Part shown: positions 38,801-47,554 of the stretch, in pieces
Layout of the letters: every line of letters begins with the position of its first letter
Numbering within the stretch: position 1 is the stretch's first letter
Assembly: GCA_965213525.1 (NCBI GenBank)
Contig: OZ243889.1
Coordinates: forward strand, 806,001 to 870,000
Reading direction: 5' to 3'
Source: G965213525 sp965213525
GTDB lineage: Bacteria; Actinomycetota; Acidimicrobiia; Acidimicrobiales; Poriferisodalaceae
Length of the DNA stretch: 64,000 nucleotides
The notes under the pieces: generated by a model
The model's input: only the letters and a program-made list of their open reading frames with translations
Database searches by the model: none
What the model was told of the DNA's origin: nothing
Program-made: the position numbers and the translations under genes

Positions 38801-40441
38801 ATGACCGACGGCCTCATCGCCCTCAGCGTCTTGGCCTGGTTGGCCTACGCGACGAGCCGCCTCCTGGCCCGGCGCAAGGTGCCCGAGCTCGTCGGGTTCC
38901 TGCTCGTCGGAGCAGCCCTCGGCCCGTCGGGCGCCGAGCTGATCGACGCCGGCGAGCTGGCCAGCCTCGCCCCGGTGACCCAGATCGCCCTGGGCATGCT
39001 GATGTTCCTCATCGGCGACCGCGTCTCGTTGCGAGCGTTGCGGGCGTCGCGCTGGGCCGCCAGCGCCGGGATCGTGCAGTACGTCCTGGCCGGCGGCGCC
39101 GTCTACGCCACGTCCCGGGCGCTCGGCGCCGATCAGTCGACGTCGCTGCTGCTCGCCACCCTCGCCGGTGCCGGAGCGCCCCTCACCGTGGCGGCGGTCG
39201 TCACGTCGGCCAAGGCGTCGGGACGCTACGTCGAGGGGCTCATCAGCACCCACGCGGTGTGCGACGCCCTGGCGGCGACGGCGTTCGCCGCCGTGTTGCC
39301 CGTGGCGATCCTGATCGCCGACGACGAGGCCACCAGGTCGAGCGCCATGGCGAACTTCGTCCGCCTCGGGGTCGGCGGCATCGCGCTCGGGCTCGCCTTC
39401 GGCTGGTTCGTGGCCCGCTTCGGTCCCCAGATCGAGACCTCCGGCGAGCTGCTGCTGTTCGTGCTCGTCCACCTGTTGTTGGGGTGGGCCGTCGCCGACA
39501 GCCTCGACATCTCGTTGCCGCTGGCCGCGCTGGTCGCCGGGGCGGTCGCCTCGACGCGCTCGCCCGAGGAGTTCTCCGCCCGCACCTTCCGCACGGTCCG
39601 CACCATCGAGCAGCCCCTGTACCTGCTGTTCTTCGCGCTGGCCGGTGCGTCGATCCACCTCGAGGACGTCCCCGAGGTCGGTGCGGTGGGCGTCGCCTAC
39701 CTCGTCGTGCGCGTCCTCACCAAGGTCACCGGCGGGGTGATCGGCGGGCTCTCGGGCGGGCTGGGGTGGCGAGACGGGTTGCGCCTCGGGGCCGATTCGG
39801 TACCCCAGGCAGGCGTGGCCGTGGGCCTGGCCGTGCTGGCCGGGGAGGTGCTCGAGGGACCTGGCACCGACGCCGCCACCGTCGTCCTCGGCAGCGTCGT
39901 CGTCTTCGAGCTCATCGGCCCCCTCGTCGTCGCCCGAGGGCTGCGCACGGGCGCCCGATCACTCGACGAGCCCGCCGTCCCCGCCGATGCGGTGCTCGTG
40001 GCCCCCGAGGTCGTCCTGGTCGCCTCGCAACGCCCGGTCGTGGTCCCCGATTGGCTGCTCGAGCAGTGCGAGCGGTGGGGCGCGTCGATGGTGGCGCTGC
40101 TGCCCCGCCCCGACGAGCTGGCCGACCGCAGCGACCTGTCGGTGCGCGCCGCTCGCCTGGGCGTCTCGTTGGAACTGCGGCGGTGGGTCCCAGGTGAGAG
40201 CTTCACGGGTACGGTCCTGCGCCTGTGCGAGGAGGTCGGCGCCGGTCTGGTGGTGGTGCCCGCCCGGCCCCCGAGCGCGGTGGGTTCGGGCAGCCGCCTG
40301 GTGCTGTTGCCCCACGAGCGGATCGCCCGCCAGGTGCGGTGCCCGGTGATGTTGCTGCCGGCGCCGAGGACAGCCGGAGCCGCGGCGCCAGATGACCCGC
40401 CTCGACGGGTCTCGCTGCGCCAACGGGTGCGAGCCCGCTGA
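38801..40441 (+). CDS. Cation:proton antiporter (CPA2-type) with C-terminal UspA-like domain
   Basis: 546 residues from ATG 38801. About twelve membrane helices span 1-370; the family segment VGFLLVGAALGPSGAELI, the GDRVSLRALRAS loop and DSLDISLPLAALVAGAVAS are characteristic of Na+/H+ exchangers of the CPA2 superfamily. After about 395 a soluble domain (VVLVASQRPVVVPDWLLEQC, VALLPRP, GAGLVVVPARPP, PVMLLPAP) resembles universal stress protein folds that can bind nucleotides. It probably exchanges K+ or Na+ for protons under control of this domain. Convergent with the GNAT fusion gene. Confidence 0.85.
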   Translation: MTDGLIALSVLAWLAYATSRLLARRKVPELVGFLLVGAALGPSGAELIDAGELASLAPVTQIALGMLMFLIGDRVSLRALRASRWAASAGIVQYVLAGGAVYATSRALGADQSTSLLLATLAGAGAPLTVAAVVTSAKASGRYVEGLISTHAVCDALAATAFAAVLPVAILIADDEATRSSAMANFVRLGVGGIALGLAFGWFVARFGPQIETSGELLLFVLVHLLLGWAVADSLDISLPLAALVAGAVASTRSPEEFSARTFRTVRTIEQPLYLLFFALAGASIHLEDVPEVGAVGVAYLVVRVLTKVTGGVIGGLSGGLGWRDGLRLGADSVPQAGVAVGLAVLAGEVLEGPGTDAATVVLGSVVVFELIGPLVVARGLRTGARSLDEPAVPADAVLVAPEVVLVASQRPVVVPDWLLEQCERWGASMVALLPRPDELADRSDLSVRAARLGVSLELRRWVPGESFTGTVLRLCEEVGAGLVVVPARPPSAVGSGSRLVLLPHERIARQVRCPVMLLPAPRTAGAAAPDDPPRRVSLRQRVRAR

Positions 40442-40470
40442 GGCCGAGGCGCCGTCGCTCGAGCGCAGGC

Positions 40471-40486
40471 GCGCTCGTCCGAGCGC
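40471..40486. terminator. Hairpin between convergent antiporter and GNAT-fusion genes
   Basis: GCGCTC (40471-40476) pairs with GAGCGC (40481-40486) around a 4-base loop, immediately before the stop of the minus-strand gene at 40487. Short but placed as a bidirectional terminator would be. Confidence 0.4.
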
Positions 40487-43042
40487 TCAGGTGCCAGGGT
40501 CACGGAGCTGGCGGGCGGGGAACTCAGGAGAGGCGGCCACGGGTCGGACGGTGGCTATCCGGGGCGTCACCGTCACCCCCGTGACGTCGAGCTCGAGGTC
40601 GACGATCAGGCGATCGAGCTGCTCGACGTCGCCGGCCAGCGCCCCGATCCTGGTGATCGGGACGACCAGGGCGTCGGTCTCGGCGTCGCTCAGCTCCATC
40701 ACGCCCTCGATGCCGGGCAGGTGGCGCAGCAGCGAGGCGGCGTCTTGGTCGGTGAGCGGGGCCAGCCGCCGGCCCGGGCGGGCCGCACCGGCGGGTGCGG
40801 CACCAGACAGGGTGGCGGTGACGAGGGGTCCGAAGGAGTCGTGCTGGACGACCTCGACGACCAGTCCGAGGGTCCGGCGAGCGGCGACGCCGGGACGAGA
40901 CGGCCCGAGCGGGCTCGAGTCCGCCTGAGCCCGAGGGGGCGGCGCACCCCGCCTGCGGGTGCGGCGGGCGCTGGCGTCGAGACCGACGGCGTCGAGCAGC
41001 CGGTCGATCTCGGCACGGGTCAGCTCGACGGCGCCGTCGGCGGCTCGCTCGGTCAGCCACGCCCCCAACGCCGAGAGGGCGGCGGGGTGCACCGACGGCC
41101 ACGTGCCGTGCCGGGTCGCCCGCCAGTCGGCGTGGTCAGCGGCACGCCCGAGGGCGGCGGCGGCCGGTTCGGGGAAGCTGAACACCGGGATGCGGGCGGG
41201 CGTCTCGGCGCCCACCAGGGTCGGGCCGACGCCCTCAGCAGGCGAGAGCGCTGCGATCAGCGGCTTGCCCTCGCTCACGTCGACGGCGTGCACCAGGGCG
41301 GCGGCCACCTCGGTGACCGGGGTGGCGGCGACGGCGTGGTGGTTGGCGAGGACGGCATCGACGCCGTCGTCGGCCAACAGCGCCTCGATGACCGCCCGCC
41401 ACGTGGCGCCGCTGGCGCGCAGGGCGATCTCCAACGGGCGGCCAACCGGTTGCGGCGGAACCCCGGCCTCCACCAGACGTTCGACGGTGCCCGGGGACGG
41501 CTGGGCGAGGACGAGGCCGTTGGCGGCACAGGCATCCACGCAGAGCACCCCGGCGCCGCCCACGTTGGCGACGACGGCGACCCGTCGACCACCGGGCAGC
41601 GGGCAGTCGACCAGGACCCGCAGGGTGTCGAACATCTGCTCGAGGCCGTCGACTCGCACCACGCCGCTCTGGCGGAACAGCGCCTCGACGATGTCGTCGT
41701 CGCCACCGGCAGGTCCTCGCGCCCCCTTGACCGCCACGATCGGGGTGGTCGAGGAGGTCCGGCGGGCGATGCGGCTGAACTTGCGGGGGTTGCCGAAGGA
41801 CTCAAGGTACAGCCCGATCGCCCGGGTGCGGGGGTCACCCGCCCAGTACTGCACGACGTCGTTGCCCGACAGGTCGACCTTGTCACCGACGGACACGAAC
41901 GAGGACAGGCCGAGGCCGAGCTCGGCGGCCCGGCCGAGGGCGGCCACCGCCAGCATCCCCGACTGGGAGAGCAGGGCGACCGGGCCCGGCGCCACGTCGA
42001 CGTCAGCGAACGAGGCGTGCAACCCCACCTCGGGGTTGGTGTTGAGCGCACCCATCGAACCCGGGCCGAGCAGGCGCATCCCGTGCCGACGGACGAGCTC
42101 GGCCAGCAGGCGGGCCCGATCGCCACCGCCGGGGCCATGATCGACGACCCCGGTGGTGAGCACCACCACCGCGCCGACGCCGGCCCGACCGCACTCCTGG
42201 ACGACCCCGTGCACGGCCGACGGCCCGACGGCGACGACGGCGACGTCGACGGGCCCGGGGACGGCGCCGATCGTGGGGTGGACCTCCAGGCCGGCGAGTC
42301 GACCGGCGTCTGGGTGCACGGGATGGGTCGTGCCGGTGAACCCGTGGGCCAACAGGTTGGCCACCACGAGGTGGCCGTGACCGCCCGGGTCCGGCGATGC
42401 CCCGATCACCGCGATCGACCCGGGCTCGAGGAGACGGGTGACGGCGGCTGCGTCGGCTCGGCGCTCCCTCTCCAACAGGGGCTCGGGGTCGAGGTGATCG
42501 ATGGGGAAGGTCACGACCCAGTTGCCGTCCTCGAACCGGCGCTCGACCCGGAACCCCGCCGATCTGAACACCCCGAGCATGCGGCGGTTGTCGGGCAGGG
42601 TGATGGCGGTGAAGCGGTCGAGGCCGTTGCGGCGGCCGACGATCGCCAGGTGCTCGAGCAACAGGGTGCCGAGACCGCGATGTTGGTGGGCGTCCTCGAC
42701 CAGGAACGCGACCTCGGCGGTGCCGTGTCCGATCGTGTCGTAGCGACCGACGGCGATGACGTCGTCACCCAGCTCGGCGACGAGGGCCACCCGGTCGTGG
42801 TGATCGACGGTGACGAGGTGGTCGAGCTCCTCGGCCCGGATGGTCCGGCGGTGGGAGAAGAACCGGTAGTACAGGCTCTCGTCAGAGATCCGCTCGTTCA
42901 TGGCCAGCAGGCGGGGCGCGTCGTCAGGGGAGATGGGCCGCAGGTGCACCGTGGCGCCGTCGGCGGCGACGACGTCGACCTCCCACTCCGGGGGACCGAC
43001 GGCGGTGGTGGGTTCGTCGGGGGAGGGACCGGGGCGCGCCAC
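40487..43042 (-). CDS. GNAT - NDP-forming acyl-CoA synthetase fusion (Pat-type protein acetyltransferase)
   Basis: 851 residues from GTG 43042. Residues about 22-180 are a GNAT domain (HLRPISPDDAPRLLAMN, then EVAFLVEDAHQHRGLGTLLL for acetyl-CoA). From about 200 come CoA-binding (IAVIGASPDPGGHGH), succinyl-CoA-ligase-like (LLGPGSMGALNTNP, LSQSGMLAVA) and a reduced ATP-grasp region to the end. In ADP-forming synthetases the segment after the VKGAR-type strand carries the phospho-His (SHTGxLAG); here the text runs KGARGPAGGDDDIVEAL, so that loop is missing. It is therefore most likely a protein-lysine acetyltransferase with a regulatory pseudo-synthetase. GNAT at the N-terminus matches streptomycete PatA order rather than E. 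coli PatZ. Confidence 0.85.
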   Translation of the reverse strand: MARPGPSPDEPTTAVGPPEWEVDVVAADGATVHLRPISPDDAPRLLAMNERISDESLYYRFFSHRRTIRAEELDHLVTVDHHDRVALVAELGDDVIAVGRYDTIGHGTAEVAFLVEDAHQHRGLGTLLLEHLAIVGRRNGLDRFTAITLPDNRRMLGVFRSAGFRVERRFEDGNWVVTFPIDHLDPEPLLERERRADAAAVTRLLEPGSIAVIGASPDPGGHGHLVVANLLAHGFTGTTHPVHPDAGRLAGLEVHPTIGAVPGPVDVAVVAVGPSAVHGVVQECGRAGVGAVVVLTTGVVDHGPGGGDRARLLAELVRRHGMRLLGPGSMGALNTNPEVGLHASFADVDVAPGPVALLSQSGMLAVAALGRAAELGLGLSSFVSVGDKVDLSGNDVVQYWAGDPRTRAIGLYLESFGNPRKFSRIARRTSSTTPIVAVKGARGPAGGDDDIVEALFRQSGVVRVDGLEQMFDTLRVLVDCPLPGGRRVAVVANVGGAGVLCVDACAANGLVLAQPSPGTVERLVEAGVPPQPVGRPLEIALRASGATWRAVIEALLADDGVDAVLANHHAVAATPVTEVAAALVHAVDVSEGKPLIAALSPAEGVGPTLVGAETPARIPVFSFPEPAAAALGRAADHADWRATRHGTWPSVHPAALSALGAWLTERAADGAVELTRAEIDRLLDAVGLDASARRTRRRGAPPPRAQADSSPLGPSRPGVAARRTLGLVVEVVQHDSFGPLVTATLSGAAPAGAARPGRRLAPLTDQDAASLLRHLPGIEGVMELSDAETDALVVPITRIGALAGDVEQLDRLIVDLELDVTGVTVTPRIATVRPVAASPEFPARQLRDPGT

Positions 43043-43157
43043 GTGGCGATCCTCGCCGATCGGGCGAAGCGACGTCGCACCGCGCCCGATGACGTGGCGC
43101 TGTCGAGCGGAGGGGACGTGGTCGCGCGGGACCCCGCCGGCGTGGCAGCGTTCATCG

Positions 43158-43544
43158 ATGCCACGACACCTCGACGACGTCGAGCAGGTCCTGTACGACC
43201 ACGTCGAGCGCAGCGTCGTGGGTCAGGCGGTGCTGTGGACCGTGTCGTGGTTGCCCCCCGGGGTCAGCGGGATGACCCTGGGCCACCGGGTGCTGCTGCG
43301 GCGTGGCCGTCAGGGCGACGCCCAGCTCGTGGCACACGAGCTGGTCCACGTCGAGCAGTACCAGACCCTCGGCACCGGGGCGTTCCTGGTCGGGTACGTG
43401 CGCGCCTACGCCTCCAACCTGTGGCGGTTCCGCTCGCACCGGTTGGCCTACCTGGCGATCCCCGCTGAGCGCGAGGCCCGGCGCCGCACGACTCGCTGGG
43501 CTCGAGACGACCGCGCCGAGCGCGTCGTCCCCCCACTCGCCTGA
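43158..43544 (+). CDS. Small HExxH protein (DUF4157-like metallopeptidase fold)
   Basis: 128 residues from ATG 43158. A zinc motif is clear: AHELVHVEQYQTLG (HELVH at about 60-64), preceded by GVSGMTLGHRVLLRRG and followed by a hydrophobic FLVGYVRAYASNLWRF. This resembles DUF4157-type zincin fragments found alone or in toxins and eCIS effectors, but the protein is short and has no signal peptide. Activity is unproven; it could be a non-secreted domain protein. A hairpin (43552) follows the stop. Confidence 0.65.
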   Translation: MPRHLDDVEQVLYDHVERSVVGQAVLWTVSWLPPGVSGMTLGHRVLLRRGRQGDAQLVAHELVHVEQYQTLGTGAFLVGYVRAYASNLWRFRSHRLAYLAIPAEREARRRTTRWARDDRAERVVPPLA

Positions 43545-43551
43545 CCCCGCT

Positions 43552-43581
43552 GATGCCGCGGCCTCTCGACGCGGCGGCATC
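43552..43581. terminator. Bidirectional hairpin, GATGCCGC stem
   Basis: GATGCCGC (43552-43559) is perfectly inverted at 43574-43581 around a 14-base loop, in the short gap between the convergent HExxH and DnaJ-domain genes. Confidence 0.5.
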
Positions 43582-43596
43582 GGCTCGACCGGGGCC

Positions 43597-44274
43597 TCAG
43601 CCGACCAGGCGGACCTGAGGACGCTGGGGGCGGCTGATCGCGTCGGCCAGCACCCGGGCGAACCCGGCACCGCCCGTCGGTCGGCGTCGCCGACCAGTCG
43701 GTGGTCGTGCGGCCGAGACCGAGCGGGTGACCTCCTCAGCCGGTGCGCCCAGGCCGTCGGCCGTCGCATAGGCGGCCCGTACCGTCACCGGAGCCGGCGC
43801 AGCCGGAGTCGGCGACGGAGGGGTCGGTGCCGGGCTCACCGGGGTCGGCGCCGGCGTCACAGCCGCAAGGGCCGGAGCCGGCGCCGGAGGCGCCGGTTCC
43901 ACAGACGTCCCGGCGGCCACCTCGACAGCCGAGACCGCGGGGTCGGTGCGCGGATCGGCGGTGCCGCCGGTGACCGGGGTGACAGGCCACGCCACGTCTG
44001 GGCGGGGTCCGGCAGCGGCCCGCAGCTCGTCGTAGGCGTCGCGGACGGCCTCGAGGGCAGCGCGGGTCCCCCCGTGGTCGGGGTGGGCGACCTGCAGGCT
44101 GCGGCGGTAGGCGCGTCGCAGCTCGCTCGGGTCGCACCCGGGCGCGACCTCGAGGATTGCGTGCGGGTTGAATCGTCGCCCCCGGTCGGGGGCGCGATGA
44201 GGAGAGCGTCTCGTGCTCACCGTTCCAACATCCTTGTCGGGCATCACGAGCGGTTCCGTCCACTCGCCACTCAT
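43597..44274 (-). CDS. J-domain protein with Pro/Ala-rich tail
   Basis: 225 residues from ATG 44274 (an ATG at 44244 is an alternative). A compact J domain at about 36-90 has the HPD motif in QVAHPDHGGTRAALEAVRDAY, the residues that stimulate Hsp70 ATPase. It lacks the G/F, zinc-finger and C-terminal domains of DnaJ. Residues about 115-190 are a low-complexity Pro/Ala/Thr region (repeats of PTPxSPAPTP), and the end is basic. Likely recruits an Hsp70 to an unknown client. Divergent from the crotonase gene at 44442. Confidence 0.75.
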   Translation of the reverse strand: MSGEWTEPLVMPDKDVGTVSTRRSPHRAPDRGRRFNPHAILEVAPGCDPSELRRAYRRSLQVAHPDHGGTRAALEAVRDAYDELRAAAGPRPDVAWPVTPVTGGTADPRTDPAVSAVEVAAGTSVEPAPPAPAPALAAVTPAPTPVSPAPTPPSPTPAAPAPVTVRAAYATADGLGAPAEEVTRSVSAARPPTGRRRRPTGGAGFARVLADAISRPQRPQVRLVG

Positions 44275-44441
44275 CCTGTCGGTCGACGCCGCCGAGCATG
44301 AAGCCCGGGCGCTGCCGGCCAGCCGGCCGGGCGACCCGCCACCGACTGGCCCGTCCCTCGCCGTCGCCCGCTCGCCCCGCGGGCTCGGGCGTCACCGGCT
44401 GACCCCTGACAGGATGTGCCCAGCGACCCCGGGGAGGACCC

Positions 44442-45272
44442 ATGTCGGACCGAGTCACCGTCGATGTGCGCGGGGGGGTCGCCGACGTGCGCCTCAACCG
44501 CGCCGACAAGATGAACGCGCTCGACCCGGCGATGTTCTCGGCCTTGATCGAGACCGGGCACGCCCTGGCCGAGGACGCCTCGGTGCGGGTCGTGGTCATG
44601 TCGGGTGAGGGACGGGCGTTCTGCGCCGGGCTCGACTTCGGCTCGTTCCGCTCGATGGCCAGCCGGGGTGAGCCCGACCGGGTCGGCTCCGGTGACGCCG
44701 GCCGCGACCCGCTGGGGGCGGCCGAGGGCCGTGCCACCTCTGATGGCCAGGAGGCGGTGCACGCCTGGACGTCGTTGGCCGTCCCCGTCATCGCCGCCGT
44801 GCACGGGGTCGCCCTGGGCGGGGGGTTCCAGCTGGCCCTCGGCGCCGATCTGCGCATCGTCGCCCCCGACGCCAAGATGTCGGTGCTCGAGATCCGCTGG
44901 GGCCTGGTGCCGGACATGACCGGCACCCAGTACCTGCCCCAGCTCGTCGGGGTCGACGTCGCCAAGGAGCTCGCCTTCACCGGTCGGATGATCTCGGGCA
45001 CCGAGGCCAAGGAGCTCGGACTGGCGACCCGTCTGGCTGATGACCCTCGCGCCGCGGCGCTCGAGCTGGCCGCTGACATCGCCTCGAGGAGCCCGGATGC
45101 GATCCGGGGCACCAAGCTCCTGCTCGACATGGCCGGGCGGGTCCCCCTCGCCGAGGGCTTCGCCGCCGAGGCCGACCTGCAGCGGGCCCTCATCGGCAGT
45201 CCCAACCAGGTCGAGGCCGTCACCGCCTACTTCGAGGAACGAGACGCACGCTTCAGCGACGCGTCGAGCTGA
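44442..45272 (+). CDS. Enoyl-CoA hydratase/isomerase (crotonase) with extended loop
   Basis: 276 residues from ATG 44442, with GGGGAGGA at about 44431-44438 as ribosome site. Crotonase features: RLNRADKMNALDPAMF, GEGRAFCAGLDFGSFRSM (first oxyanion segment), AVHGVALGGGFQLALGADL and the second catalytic region SVLEIRWGLVPDM. Glu in LEIRWG matches the usual catalytic position, while the first is replaced. The insertion after GLDFGSF (residues about 70-105) is longer than in the 34463 paralog. It probably handles an enoyl-CoA. A putative AI-2E-type permease follows. Confidence 0.85.
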   Translation: MSDRVTVDVRGGVADVRLNRADKMNALDPAMFSALIETGHALAEDASVRVVVMSGEGRAFCAGLDFGSFRSMASRGEPDRVGSGDAGRDPLGAAEGRATSDGQEAVHAWTSLAVPVIAAVHGVALGGGFQLALGADLRIVAPDAKMSVLEIRWGLVPDMTGTQYLPQLVGVDVAKELAFTGRMISGTEAKELGLATRLADDPRAAALELAADIASRSPDAIRGTKLLLDMAGRVPLAEGFAAEADLQRALIGSPNQVEAVTAYFEERDARFSDASS

Positions 45273-45328
45273 CCCGGAGGACCCGCCAGCCCCGCCACGA
45301 CCTGGCAGGCGACGCTGATCGCCGTCAG

Positions 45329-46627
45329 ATGATCGCGGCGCGCCGATGGGATCCACGATCGGGACGGGGCGATCGTGTCATGCTCGTGGGGGTGGTGGAT
45401 CACGAGCGGATGCCCCGCTGGGTGCCTCGGGCGATCCTGCTGGCGGTCGTGGCCCTGGCGGCGGTCGAGGTCGCTGGCGCCCTGGTGGTCCGCCTCCAGG
45501 GGCTGCTCGTCCTGCTGCTCGTCTCGGCGTTCCTCTCCTTCGCCCTCGAACCGGCGGTCAACAGCCTCGAACGGCGCGGGTGGCGGCGTGGGGCGGGCAC
45601 CGCTGCGGTCTTCGGCGGCGCCATCGTCGCCACCGTCGCGTTCGCCTGGGCGATGGGGTCGGTCGTCGTCGACCAGGCGGCCCGGCTCGTGGACGCAGGA
45701 CCGGGGTACATCACCGAGATCGAGACGTGGGTCGAGACCACCTTCGGCGTCGAGGTCGACACCGATCAGCTGGCCCAGGAGTTCCGGGCGGGCGGGGCCG
45801 TCGCCGGGGTCGCCACCCGCCTCGCCGGTGACCTGTTCGAGGTGGGCCGCCAGATAACCACCGCGGTGTTCCAGCTGCTCACGGTGCTGCTGTTCACCTT
45901 CTACCTCGTCGCCGACGGGCCGGCGCTGCGGCGGGCCGTGTGCTCGCTGTTGCCCCCCGACCGCCAGCGCGAGGTCCTACGGGCCTGGGAGCTGGCCATC
46001 GACAAGACGGGGGGGTACCTCTACTCCCGGGCGCTGCTGGCGGTGCTGGCGGTGCTCGCCCACTGGCTCGCATTCCTGCTCATCGACGTGCCCTTCCCAC
46101 TGCCGCTGGCGATCTGGGTCGGGGTGCTCAGCCAGTTCATCCCGACGATCGGCACCTACCTGGCGGGCGCGCTGCCCCTGCTCATCGCCGTGCTTGACGA
46201 TCCGAGCTCGGCGCTGTGGGTGCTGGGCTTCGTGCTCGTCTACCAACAGGTCGAGAACTACTTCCTGTTGCCCCGAGCCACCGCCCAGCAGCTGGACATG
46301 CACCCCGCGGTCGCCTTCGGGTCGGTCATCGCCGGGGGGTTGGTCTTGGGAGCGGTCGGTGCGGTGCTCGCCATACCCGCCGCCGCCATCGGCCAGGCCT
46401 TCGTCGGCAGCTACCTCCACCGCCACGAGGTGATCGAATCCGACCTGACGACGCCCCCACCCCGACGACGCAGGTGGCGGCGTCGGCGTGCGCCAGGCGG
46501 TGGCGGTGACCTCGGCGAGGTCGACGCCCGCTCGGGGCCTCAGGGGTCTGATCCCGGGTCCGCGGTCAGCGAAGCGTCCTCCCGGGCAGCGCCGATGACT
46601 CCGTCGGGGGGTGGCGACGGCGAGTAG
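45329..46627 (+). CDS. AI-2E-type permease (UPF0118/PerM family)
   Basis: 432 residues from ATG 45329; ATGs at 45380 or 45410 are also plausible since the first membrane helix begins only at about residue 35. Seven to eight membrane segments are visible (PRAILLAVVALAAVEVAGAL, LLVLLLVSAFLSFALEP, FGGAIVATVAFAWAMG and others). Family motifs are FLSFALEP, LFTFYLVADG, and SQFIPTIGTYLAG with VYQQVENYFLLPR. Members export autoinducer-2 or act as Na+(Li+)/H+ antiporters; most are uncharacterised. The C-terminal 60 residues are Arg-rich then acidic and disordered. Confidence 0.85.
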   Translation: MIAARRWDPRSGRGDRVMLVGVVDHERMPRWVPRAILLAVVALAAVEVAGALVVRLQGLLVLLLVSAFLSFALEPAVNSLERRGWRRGAGTAAVFGGAIVATVAFAWAMGSVVVDQAARLVDAGPGYITEIETWVETTFGVEVDTDQLAQEFRAGGAVAGVATRLAGDLFEVGRQITTAVFQLLTVLLFTFYLVADGPALRRAVCSLLPPDRQREVLRAWELAIDKTGGYLYSRALLAVLAVLAHWLAFLLIDVPFPLPLAIWVGVLSQFIPTIGTYLAGALPLLIAVLDDPSSALWVLGFVLVYQQVENYFLLPRATAQQLDMHPAVAFGSVIAGGLVLGAVGAVLAIPAAAIGQAFVGSYLHRHEVIESDLTTPPPRRRRWRRRRAPGGGGDLGEVDARSGPQGSDPGSAVSEASSRAAPMTPSGGGDGE

Positions 46628-46630
46628 CGT
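46625..46630 (+). promoter_or_regulatory. -10 box TAGCGT of the second SDR gene (leaderless)
   Basis: TAGCGT ends 7 bases before ATG 46638 and overlaps the stop of the permease gene. Confidence 0.6.
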
Positions 46631-46637
46631 CGCCCAG

Positions 46638-47408
46638 ATGCGCGCCGAGGGCCTCCGATCGGTCGCGGGCCGCGCCGTGCTCGTCACCGGAGCAGCCAGC
46701 GGCATCGGCCGGGCGACCGCCGAGCTGTTCGGCACCGAGGGCGCCGCGGTGGCAGTGACCGATCTGGACGCTGCTGCGATCGCCGAGGTCACCGAGGGCA
46801 TCGTCGACGCCGGCGGCCGGGCCGAGGGACGGGTGCTCGACGTCGCGGACGCCGCTGCGGTCCACGGCGTCGTCGACGAGCTGGCTGCCTCGCTCGGCAG
46901 GCTCGACATCGTGGTCAACAACGCCGGGATCGCGTTCGCCCGGGCTCTTGACGCCGAGGACTTCGAGTCGACGTGGCAACAGACGTTGGCCGTGGACCTC
47001 ACGGCGCACACCACGGTCGTCCGCGCCGCCCTCGGGCACCTGAGGGCCTCAGACGCCGGGCGCATCATCAACGTCGCGTCGGTGGAGGGCCTGGGCGCAC
47101 AACCCCGTCTGGCGGCCTACGTCGCGGCCAAGCACGGCGTCGTCGGGCTCACCCGAGCCCTGGCGGTCGATCTCGGTCGCGAGGGCATCACGGTCAACGC
47201 CGTGTGCCCCGGGCCGATCCGCACCGGCATGACCGAGGCCATCCCCGAGGAGGCCAAGGCGACCTTCGCCCGGCGCAAGGTGCCGATGGACCGCTACGGC
47301 GACCCGTCAGAGCTCGCGCAGGTCATCCTCAGCATCGCCCTGCCCGCCTCGTCCTACCTGACCGGGGCGATCATCCCCGTCGACGGAGGGATGACGGCTC
47401 AGAACTGA
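46638..47408 (+). CDS. Short-chain dehydrogenase/reductase (SDR)
   Basis: 256 residues from ATG 46638, chosen over an upstream frame because of the -10 box 7 bases earlier. Motifs: TGAASGIGRATAEL (about 16-29), VTDLDAAAI (NAD preference), VNNAGIAFA, the Ser of INVASVEGL and YVAAKHG, then the C-terminal CPGPIRTGM, GDPSELAQVI and LTGAIIPVDGGM that define FabG-like SDRs. A crotonase gene follows, so it may be a 3-hydroxyacyl-CoA-type dehydrogenase in the same degradation path; specificity is not provable. Confidence 0.88.
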   Translation: MRAEGLRSVAGRAVLVTGAASGIGRATAELFGTEGAAVAVTDLDAAAIAEVTEGIVDAGGRAEGRVLDVADAAAVHGVVDELAASLGRLDIVVNNAGIAFARALDAEDFESTWQQTLAVDLTAHTTVVRAALGHLRASDAGRIINVASVEGLGAQPRLAAYVAAKHGVVGLTRALAVDLGREGITVNAVCPGPIRTGMTEAIPEEAKATFARRKVPMDRYGDPSELAQVILSIALPASSYLTGAIIPVDGGMTAQN

Positions 47409-47554
47409 CGCCCGACCGGTCCGGCGTCACGGCGGCCCCGGGCTGCGGTGGGCGTCGTGCCGGGCGGTCCCGCCCCGCCCACGCTCCGCCGCCGAGCGCG
47501 CACCTTCGGCTGGAGGCGCCTGAGCGCCCGCAGCCCCGACCCCGGAGAGACACC

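Noticed and set aside
40721..43468. Very long open frame on the plus strand, opposite the GNAT fusion gene
   Set aside because: It mirrors a gene with clear family motifs; its own translation is low-complexity Gly/Arg/Asp-rich text typical of antisense frames in high-G+C DNA.
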